From the NCBI GenBank assembly GCA_018971455.1, contig JAGXAV010000128.1, forward strand, positions 1-6,412: a DNA stretch of 6,412 nucleotides. Direction: 5' to 3'. Made by a program: the position numbers and the translations under genes. The notes beneath the pieces are model-generated. The model ran no database searches, was not told the DNA's origin, and worked only from the letters and a program-made list of their open reading frames with translations. Every line of letters begins with the position of its first letter. The first letter of the stretch is position 1. This DNA is from Rhodospirillales bacterium (GTDB lineage Bacteria > Pseudomonadota > Alphaproteobacteria > Acetobacterales > Acetobacteraceae). Of the stretch, positions 1 through 6,412 are shown piece after piece.

Positions 1-1
1 C

Positions 2-1435
2 TGGGCGCTGCTGTGCATCGCATGCTGTGCGGTGAACCCGGCTGCCTCCGGCATCGCCGCCCCCGTTCCGGCCCCGGCTCCGATCCCCGTTCCGGCGCCT
101 GCCCCGCCGCGCGCCAGGCAGCCCGCCCGGACGCCGATCGCGCTCAGCCTGCAGGCGGGTACCGGCCGGGTGATGCGGCTTCCCGCGGTGGCCGCCAGCG
201 TGCTGGCCGCCGACCCGAAGGTTGCCGAGGTGCGTCCGGCCTCGCCCACGACGCTGTTCATCTTCGGCATCGCGCCCGGCCGCACGACGGTGGCGGCGAT
301 CAGCGAGCGCGGCGTTCCGATCGCGCAATACGACGTCACGGTGCAGCCCTCGGCGTATGGCGCGATGGCCGCGCAGGCGGCGATGGCGCAGGCCATGCCG
401 GGGCGCGACATCCATGTCGATGCGCAGCCGAACGGGTTGGCGGTGCGAGGCGCCGTGCGCAGCCCGGCCGAGGCGGCGACGGCGATGGGGATTGCCCAGG
501 CCTATGCCCTGCCGCACCAGCTGGTGGACAACAGGCTCGTCGTCCAGTCCAGCATCCAGGTCAATCTTCGCGTGCGGATCGCCGAGATGAGCCGCTCGGT
601 CACGCGCGAGCTCGGCGTCAACTGGCAGGCGCTCGGCAGCCTGGGTCAGTACGCCTCGATCGGCTTGCTGACCAGCAACCCGCTGGCCGATGCCGGCAAG
701 GTGGCGAGCGCCCTGACCGGCGGATACAATTTCAACACGCCGGGCCATGTGCTCGACGTCAACGGCGTCATCGACGCCCTGGCGCAGGACCAGCTGGTCC
801 ACGTGCTTGCCGAGCCCAACCTCACCGCCACCAGCGGCGAGACGGCGAGCTTTCTTGTCGGCGGCGAGTTTCCCATCCCGGTCGCCCAGCAGAACAACCA
901 GACCACGATCGAGTTCAAGCAATACGGCGTCAGCCTGGCCTTCGTGCCAACCGTGCATTCGGATGGGCGGATCAGCATCAAGGTGCGCCCCGAGGTCAGC
1001 GCGCTGTCCACCCAGGGCGCGGTTCAGCTTTCGGCCGGCAACGCCTCGATTCAGGTGCCGGCGCTGACCGTGCGCCGGGCGGAGACGACGGTGGAGCTGT
1101 CGAGCGGACAGAGCTTCGCCATCGCCGGCCTGTTGCAGGACAGCACGGCCTTGGCCGGCAATGCCCTGCCGATGCTCGGCGAGGTGCCGATCCTGGGGGC
1201 GCTGTTCCGCTCGGACAGTTTCCAGCGCAACCAGACTGAGCTGGTGATCGTGGTCACGCCCTACCTGGTGCGCGGCGTGTCCGATCCGCGGCGGATCAGG
1301 CTGCCGACCGACCATTGGCGCCCGCCCTCCGATCTCGAGCGGATTCTGCTGCTGCGGCAGAGCGCGCGCGGTGGCCCGGCCGGCGCCGGGACCGCGGCCC
1401 ACATCCCGGGCGATGCCGGTTTTCTGGTGCGATGA
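2..1435 (+). CDS. cpaC: Tad/Flp pilus outer-membrane secretin (CpaC/RcpA), 5'-truncated by window edge
   Basis: Outer-membrane secretin that forms the pore through which the Flp pilus leaves the cell. Residues are numbered from the GTG at 32. The frame is open upstream to base 2 and reads WALLCIACCAV, the hydrophobic core of a signal peptide. The GTG at 32 is therefore internal and the true start lies before the window. A Pro/Ala linker (about 11-26) follows, then a pilus-formation N-terminal domain (about 36-107) and a BON-like segment (about 130-175). The secretin domain (about 246-413) has a conserved EPNL at 261-264, the typical LPMLGEVPILGALF motif at 379-392 and a final strand ending VTPYLV. 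The C-terminal tail, with PSDLERILL and a terminal PGDAGF, resembles alphaproteobacterial CpaC. It lacks the extra N-domains of type II secretins. The stop overlaps a possible start of the next gene (ATGA, 1432-1435). The family call is secure; the N-terminus is missing. Confidence 0.95.
   Translation, partial: WALLCIACCAVNPAASGIAAPVPAPAPIPVPAPAPPRARQPARTPIALSLQAGTGRVMRLPAVAASVLAADPKVAEVRPASPTTLFIFGIAPGRTTVAAISERGVPIAQYDVTVQPSAYGAMAAQAAMAQAMPGRDIHVDAQPNGLAVRGAVRSPAEAATAMGIAQAYALPHQLVDNRLVVQSSIQVNLRVRIAEMSRSVTRELGVNWQALGSLGQYASIGLLTSNPLADAGKVASALTGGYNFNTPGHVLDVNGVIDALAQDQLVHVLAEPNLTATSGETASFLVGGEFPIPVAQQNNQTTIEFKQYGVSLAFVPTVHSDGRISIKVRPEVSALSTQGAVQLSAGNASIQVPALTVRRAETTVELSSGQSFAIAGLLQDSTALAGNALPMLGEVPILGALFRSDSFQRNQTELVIVVTPYLVRGVSDPRRIRLPTDHWRPPSDLERILLLRQSARGGPAGAGTAAHIPGDAGFLVR
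62..109 (+). repeat. Two imperfect 24-bp tandem units encoding a Pro/Ala linker in the secretin
   Basis: Bases 62-85 and 86-109 are two in-frame 24-base units. Each encodes PVPAPAP plus one variable residue (Ile, then Pro). The first ten bases of each unit are identical (cccgttccgg), and the rest differs mainly at synonymous positions. The repeat forms the proline-rich spacer between the signal peptide and the folded N-terminal domain. Unit number could vary between strains by slippage, but this is inference. Confidence 0.6.
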
Positions 1436-1443
1436 TGCGAAAC

Positions 1444-1450
1444 GGAAGGG
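1444..1450 (+). promoter_or_regulatory. Shine-Dalgarno-like site favouring the 1456 start of the CpaD-like gene
   Basis: The purine run GGAAGGG ends five bases before the ATG at 1456. The alternative ATG at 1432, within the ATGA overlap with the secretin stop, has no such site upstream and would depend on translational coupling. This favours 1456 without excluding 1432. Confidence 0.45.
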
Positions 1451-1455
1451 CGCGC

Positions 1456-1743
1456 ATGCGCGATGTTGGGCGGGTCGTCGTGATCGCCGGGCTGCTCAGC
1501 GGATGCAGCATGACCGACCCCTATCAGCGCGCCGGCAACTGGCATCCGAACGGCGCCAACAATGCGAACCTCGCCGCCATGGTGGTCGCGCCGTCCGATC
1601 TCGTGATGGCCGCGCCCGCGTCGGATGCCGACGGCGCATTGGCCGTGGCCGCGCTGGACCGGCTGCATCACGACAAGGTGCGGGCCTTGCCCGACAGCGG
1701 CATCGCCCGGATTGCCACCGGCGGCGCCGGGGGCGGCCGCTGA
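1456..1743 (+). CDS. cpaD: Short CpaD-like pilus assembly lipoprotein
   Basis: Small lipoprotein of 95 residues, or 103 if translation starts at the ATGA overlap at 1432. I chose ATG 1456 because it has a GGAAGGG ribosome site and gives a compact lipoprotein signal: a basic start (MRDVGR), a hydrophobic core and lipobox LSGC with the acylated cysteine at 17. Ser at +2 predicts sorting to the outer membrane. Residues 28-50 (NW, then NNANLAAMV, then PSDLV) match the conserved core of CpaD pilus assembly proteins. CpaD is known to act with the secretin at the outer membrane in Flp pilus assembly. The protein is about half the length I expect for Caulobacter-type CpaD, with the N-terminal portion missing, and it has no cysteine in the core. 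Its position between secretin and tadZ is the usual cpaD position. The C-terminus is Gly-rich and probably disordered. Assignment rests on the short core plus synteny. Confidence 0.75.
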   Translation: MRDVGRVVVIAGLLSGCSMTDPYQRAGNWHPNGANNANLAAMVVAPSDLVMAAPASDADGALAVAALDRLHHDKVRALPDSGIARIATGGAGGGR

Positions 1744-3001
1744 TGCCGCCCGAGGGAGTCGCCGTCGCGGTCCCGGCGGATATCGAGAATGAGCGGCCGA
1801 ACCGCCCGCCGCTTCTGGCCTTCGTGGTCGATGCCGAGTCCGAGGCGGTTCTGCGCGAGGGGCTGACCGAAGCGGTGCCGCAGGGCATCGACATCCGGCG
1901 CGGATCGGTGCGCGCGGCCATCGCCGCCCTGCAGCGCATGGCGACGCCGCGCACGCTGGTGGTGGATGTCAGCGGCGAGGAGCAGCCGCTCTCCGCACTG
2001 AGCGACCTGTCCAATGTCGTCGAGCCCGACGTGCGGGTTCTGGTGATCGGCGATCGCGAGGATCTCAATTTCTACCGGCAGGTCACGCGCGGCCTGGGCG
2101 CGCTCGAGTATCTCTACAAACCATTGCTGCGCGATATGGTAGCGCGCCATTTCGGGCCGCTCATCCTGCACCGCGCCGCGCCGTCCGAGGGCGTGCATGG
2201 CGGGCGGGTGGTGACGGTGACGGGGGCGCGTGGCGGCGTGGGCGCCAGCACCATCGCGGCGAACCTGGCATGGCATTTCGGCGTCGAGGCGCGGCGGCAC
2301 AGCGTGCTGCTCGATGCCGATCTGCATCGCGGCTCCTGCGCCATGACGCTGGGCGCGAAGACAGGCTCCGGCCTGCGCACCGTGCTCGAGGCGCCGCAAC
2401 GCATCGACGAGCTGTTCGTCGAGCGGGCGGCCCAGCCCGTGGCCGAACGGCTGCATGTTCTGGCCGGCGAGGAGCGCCTCTCCGAGCAGCCGGCTTACGT
2501 CCCGGAGGCGTCGGTCCGGCTCGTCGATGCGCTGCGGCGGCGCTACAATTTCGTCGTCATCGACGTTCCGTTCTCCGGCCAGCAGCTGCATCGCGATCTG
2601 CTGATGCTGGCGCACCAGCGCGTGCTGGTGATGGACCCGACCCTGGCCTCGATCCGCGACACGCTTCGCCTGCTGGCCCTGCCCAACGGCCCGTTGCAGC
2701 CGCGCCGCGCGGTCGTGGTTCTCAACCGGCTGAACCTGCCCGGTGGCTTGAGCCGCCGCCATGTCGAGGAGGGGCTCAAGATGAAGCCCGACGTGGTCCT
2801 GCCCGACCTGCCAAAAGTGGTCGGCCACGCAACCAGCATGGGCAGGCCCGCCGCCGCGGTGCGCGGCGGCTTTCGCAGCGGGTTGCTGCACCTCGCCCGC
2901 GAGGTCGCCTTCGTGCGCCTGCTGGATAGCGGGGATGCCGAGGGTGTCGCAGCCCTGCGGCCGCGAACCGGCTCGGCCCTGGCCCGCCTGGCTTGGTGGC
3001 G

Positions 3002-3005
<4 letters not shown>
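1743..3005 (+). CDS. cpaE: TadZ/CpaE pilus localisation ATPase (receiver-like domain + ParA/MinD-like domain)
   Basis: Protein of 420 residues of the TadZ/CpaE family, which localises the Tad machine to a cell pole. ATG 1743 overlaps the previous stop by one base (TGATG), and the next in-frame Met is far inside the domain. Residues about 22-140 form a receiver-like domain with D30 and E32 after strand 1, D75 after strand 3 (LVVDVSG) and K126 followed by Pro (LYKP). The usual Ser/Thr after strand 4 appears replaced (VIGD). Residues about 155-400 are the ParA/MinD-like domain: P-loop GARGGVGAST at 161-170, LLDADLH near 189-195 and Walker B-like FVVIDVP at 270-276. Both lysines of the classical deviant Walker motif are absent (R163 and A168), a pattern common in TadZ/CpaE, so ATP turnover is uncertain. 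The C-terminal part includes a perfect GC hairpin at the DNA level. The stop overlaps the tadA start. Confidence 0.92.
2850..2870 (+). other. Perfect 9-bp GC hairpin inside tadZ
   Basis: GCCGCCGCG at 2850-2858 pairs without mismatch with CGCGGCGGC at 2862-2870 around a three-base loop (GTG), and TTT follows at 2871-2873. It lies in coding sequence for Ala-Ala-Ala-Val-Arg-Gly-Gly. Three Ts are too few for a convincing intrinsic terminator. In DNA this GC-rich, a short perfect palindrome in Ala/Gly codons can arise by chance. Confidence 0.5.
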
Positions 3006-4365
<1,360 letters not shown>

Positions 4366-4369
<4 letters not shown>

Positions 4370-5331
4370 CCATCGCGCCGGCTGGCGTGGTGATGGTGGG
4401 GGCGCTGCTTTGTGCCGGGCTGATCGGCGCCGTGCTGGCCTTGTTACGGGCGCAGAGTCGAGAACGGATGCTGGCGGCCCGGCTGCACCTCGTGGCCGCG
4501 CCGTACGCCCGCGTCAACGCGCTCTCCATCATGGGCCGCAGCGCGGCGGCGATCGCCGGGCCGCTGGCGCGCACCGCGCTGCTGGCGGCCCGGCTGTTCG
4601 GCTTCCATCCCGCCCGGCAGGATCATTACCCGCTGCGCTGGTGGGTCGTGCTGAGCGGCGGATTGCTGGCCGGCCGCGCCGGGGCGGAGCTTGGCGCGTT
4701 GCTGCTCGGCCCGATCGCGCTGCTGCTGACGCCGATCCTCTGGGTGTTTGCCTGCCGGACCTTCTTCAACTGGAGCGAGAACCGGCGGCGCGGCGCGCTG
4801 TATCGCCAGTTCCCCGACGCGTTGGCGATGATCGTGCGATCCGTGCGGGTCGGCATTCCGTTGGCCGAAGGCATTCGCACGGTGGCGCGCGAGGCGCTGC
4901 CGCCAACCCGCACCGAGTTCGCCAGCCTGCACGATCAACTGGCAATCGGCATGACGCTGGACGATGCGCTGCACGACCTGGCGGAGCGCAACGGGCTGGC
5001 GGAATACCGCTTCTTCGCCACCGCCCTCGCCTTGCAGAGCCAGACCGGCGGTGGTCTGAGCGAGGCGCTCGAAACCCTTGCCGATGTGATGCGCAAGCGG
5101 CTTGCCCTGCGCCAGCGGGCCTCGGCGCTCGCGGCCGAGGCGAAGACGTCGATCGTCATCCTGGCGGCGCTGCCCTTTGTTTCCGGAGGCGCCTTGGCGG
5201 TGATGAATCCGGCCTATATCGGCCGCCTGTTCAACGAGACGAGCGGCCAGCACGTCCTGGCGGCGGCAATTCTGTCGCTGGTCAGCGGGCTTCTGGTGAT
5301 GCGCAGCATCATCGCGCGCAGCCTGCGATGA
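4366..5331 (+). CDS. tadB: TadB inner-membrane platform protein of the Tad pilus
   Basis: Polytopic inner-membrane protein of the T2SSF/GspF superfamily and partner of TadC; together they couple the TadA ATPase to pilin movement. It has 321 residues from GTG 4366, placed by AGGAGG and the GTGA overlap with tadA. Hydrophobic segments lie at about 7-27, at about 92-130 (probably two passes or a hairpin), at about 262-285 and at about 299-318. The cytoplasmic T2SSF domain spans about 144-260. It opens with YRQFPDAL at 146-153, followed by the amphipathic helices carrying VRVGIPLAEGI and QSQTGGGLSEALETLADVMRKR, which are typical of TadB. No catalytic site is expected. The domain layout parallels the next gene. 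TadB and TadC are paralogues and always occur together. A thirteen-base gap precedes tadC. Confidence 0.93.
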
Positions 5332-5344
5332 GCGGGATGGCGGC

Positions 5345-6274
5345 ATGACCGGCTCGATGCTCTCCTTCCTGATCGGGGATTTCGCGATTCTGGCCGCGGT
5401 GTCGTGGTTTCTCATGCGCCAGCTGCAACGGGAGGAGCATCTGCTCGCGCGGTTGCGCATGATCCATCGCGGGCGCGGCGCGGCGGAGGAGGAGGTGGCC
5501 TCGGCGGTCTACGGAATGGTGCGCGTCGTCGGCCGGGTCGGCGATGGCATCGCGCGCAGCGGCCTGCTTTCCACCCGCACCATGGAGGAATTGCGGCAGA
5601 CGCTGCTGGTGGCCGGTTTCAAGGGCAGCAACGGGGTCGGCGTGTTCGTCGGCACCAAGCTGCTGCTGATGGCCGGGCTGCCGCTGCTGGTGGCGCTGGT
5701 GCCGCGGCTGACGGGCTGGCAGCCGCCCTATCTGGCGGCACAGCTGGCGGTGGCAAGCGGCATCGGCATGCTCGCGCCGGATTACGTGGTGCGCAGCCGC
5801 CGCAAGCGCTACGTCGCCGCCCTGGAGCGCGGCGTGCCCGATGCGCTCGACATGCTGGTCATCTGCAGCCAGGCCGGGCTCGGGCTGGAAGCCAGCATCG
5901 AGCGGGTCGGCGTGGAGATCCGCCATGCCCATCGCGCCATCGCCGACGAACTGGTGCAGACGGGGCGCGAGATGCGGGTGAACGCCGATTCGCGTGCAGC
6001 CCTGCTCAATCTCGGAACGCGCACCGGGCTCGAAAGCCTGCGCCGGCTGGGCGCTCTTCTGGTGCAGTCCATGCAATATGGCACGCCGCTCAGCCAGGCA
6101 TTGCGCGCCCTCTCGGCCGAACAGCGCCACGAGACCCTGGTGCGCTTCGAGGGGCAGGCCGCCCGGCTGCCGGTGCTGCTGACCTTGCCGATGATCGTCT
6201 TCATCCTGCCCTGCGTCTTTCTCGTGGTGGCGGGGCCGGCGGTCGTCCAGGTGCTCAAAACGATGCATCCATGA
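5345..6274 (+). CDS. tadC: TadC inner-membrane platform protein of the Tad pilus
   Basis: Second T2SSF-family platform protein, 309 residues. ATG 5345 follows the tadB stop by thirteen bases. There is no ATG upstream in this frame, and GGGATGG just upstream is a weak ribosome site. Hydrophobic segments lie at about 5-24, about 104-122, about 127-146 and about 277-300. The cytoplasmic domain starts at GVPDALDML (G163) and continues through CSQAGLGLEASIERV to the QYGTPLSQALRALSAEQR region, which is characteristic of TadC. The motif VPDALDML aligns with FPDALAMI of TadB, which shows the shared origin of the pair. The C-terminal hydrophobic segment contains PMIVFILPCVFLVV. The cytoplasmic domain is expected to contact TadA. 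The stop overlaps an ATG at 6271 that appears to be spurious. Family and order both support the call. Confidence 0.93.
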   Translation: MTGSMLSFLIGDFAILAAVSWFLMRQLQREEHLLARLRMIHRGRGAAEEEVASAVYGMVRVVGRVGDGIARSGLLSTRTMEELRQTLLVAGFKGSNGVGVFVGTKLLLMAGLPLLVALVPRLTGWQPPYLAAQLAVASGIGMLAPDYVVRSRRKRYVAALERGVPDALDMLVICSQAGLGLEASIERVGVEIRHAHRAIADELVQTGREMRVNADSRAALLNLGTRTGLESLRRLGALLVQSMQYGTPLSQALRALSAEQRHETLVRFEGQAARLPVLLTLPMIVFILPCVFLVVAGPAVVQVLKTMHP

Positions 6275-6286
6275 CGGACATCCCTC

Positions 6287-6294
6287 AAGGAGAG
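6287..6294 (+). promoter_or_regulatory. Ribosome-binding site of tadD
   Basis: AAGGAGAG, with its GGAG core six bases before the ATG at 6299, sits in the short gap after tadC. It supports 6299, not the ATGA-overlapping ATG at 6271, as the start of the next gene. Confidence 0.75.
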
Positions 6295-6298
6295 ATCC

Positions 6299-6412
6299 AT
6301 GAACCGGATCGTGTGGCTCGGGGTCGTGCTGCTGGTGGCCGGCTGCGCCGCCGCGCCACGGAGCGGCGTGGTTGCCGGGCGGCCGGGCGTGAACATCGCC
6401 GACGCGGCGCTG
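6299..6412 (+). CDS. tadD: TadD-like pilus lipoprotein, 3'-truncated by window edge
   Basis: The first 38 codons of a gene that runs off the window. The protein begins MNRIVWLGVVLLVAGC, a typical lipoprotein signal with lipobox VAGC and the acylated cysteine at residue 16. Ala at +2 predicts outer-membrane sorting. The start is fixed by AAGGAGAG upstream. The only mature sequence visible ends NIADAAL, which resembles the segment just before the first tetratricopeptide repeat of TadD proteins. The repeats themselves lie outside the window. In most tad loci tadC is followed by tadD, an outer-membrane TPR lipoprotein (pilotin-like) needed for pilus assembly. The name therefore depends mainly on position plus the lipoprotein signal. 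Another pilus-associated lipoprotein is possible. Confidence 0.7.
   Translation, partial: MNRIVWLGVVLLVAGCAAAPRSGVVAGRPGVNIADAAL

Noticed and set aside
32..34. GTG at 32 as the true start of the secretin
   Set aside because: The frame is open to base 2 and the upstream codons encode a hydrophobic signal-peptide core, so the gene starts before the window.
13..1239. 408-codon plus-strand frame overlapping the secretin
   Set aside because: Low-complexity Arg/Ala/Gly translation typical of an off-frame reading of high-GC coding sequence; the secretin frame carries all conserved motifs.
1375..1390. CCCGGC/GCCGGG inverted repeat near the end of the secretin gene as a terminator
   Set aside because: Only six pairs, no T-run after it, and located in coding sequence; expected by chance in such GC-rich DNA.
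1668..2891. Long minus-strand open frame opposite tadZ (407 codons)
   Set aside because: It is the antisense shadow of a clear TadZ reading frame in GC-rich DNA; its translation is rich in His, Arg, Gln and Ala with no recognisable domain.
5309..6268. 319-codon minus-strand frame opposite tadC
   Set aside because: Covers almost exactly the TadC gene in antisense; His/Gln/Arg-rich with no family resemblance.
6271..6412. ATG overlapping the tadC stop as start of the next gene
   Set aside because: The frame stays open but gives an Arg-rich product. The ATG at 6299 has AAGGAGAG in front of it and encodes a convincing lipoprotein signal.

Overview
The window is a 6.4 kb stretch of GC-rich DNA, with G or C in most third codon positions. 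Everything recognisable in it belongs to one plus-strand gene cluster: the core of a tight-adherence (Tad/Cpa) type IVc (Flp) pilus secretion locus. The gene order secretin (cpaC/rcpA) - CpaD-like lipoprotein - tadZ/cpaE - tadA/cpaF - tadB - tadC - tadD is the usual alphaproteobacterial arrangement. The GC bias, the Cpa-type secretin tail and the very short CpaD-like lipoprotein suggest an alphaproteobacterium. My best guess, by recall only, is Rhodospirillales/Acetobacteraceae.

Layout: 2-1435 is the secretin, cut at its 5' end by the window edge. 1456-1743 (or from 1432) is a small CpaD-like lipoprotein. 1743-3005 is TadZ/CpaE, a polar-localisation factor with a receiver-like domain fused to a ParA/MinD-like domain. 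3002-4369 is the TadA/CpaF secretion ATPase. 4366-5331 and 5345-6274 are the paired inner-membrane platform proteins TadB and TadC. 6299-6412 is the first 38 codons of a TadD-like lipoprotein, cut by the 3' edge. Neighbouring genes overlap by 1 to 4 bases or are separated by 13 to 24 bases. There is no non-coding stretch over 24 bases (44 if the later cpaD-like start is used), and I see no promoter or intergenic terminator, so this is the interior of one operon.

How the genes work together, from knowledge of the family: TadZ places the machine at a cell pole. TadA hydrolyses ATP to drive pilus extension and, in some species, retraction. TadB and TadC form the inner-membrane platform that moves pilin subunits. 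The secretin forms the outer-membrane pore, assisted by the lipoproteins CpaD and TadD. The major pilin (flp), prepilin peptidase (cpaA/tadV), cpaB/rcpC and minor pilins (tadE/F/G) are not in this window and are expected on either side.

I did not find a new system here. The points most worth a second look are the miniaturised CpaD-like lipoprotein, the lysine-less P-loop of TadZ together with receiver-like residues that are still present, the run of overlapping start and stop codons, and a perfect GC-rich hairpin inside tadZ.
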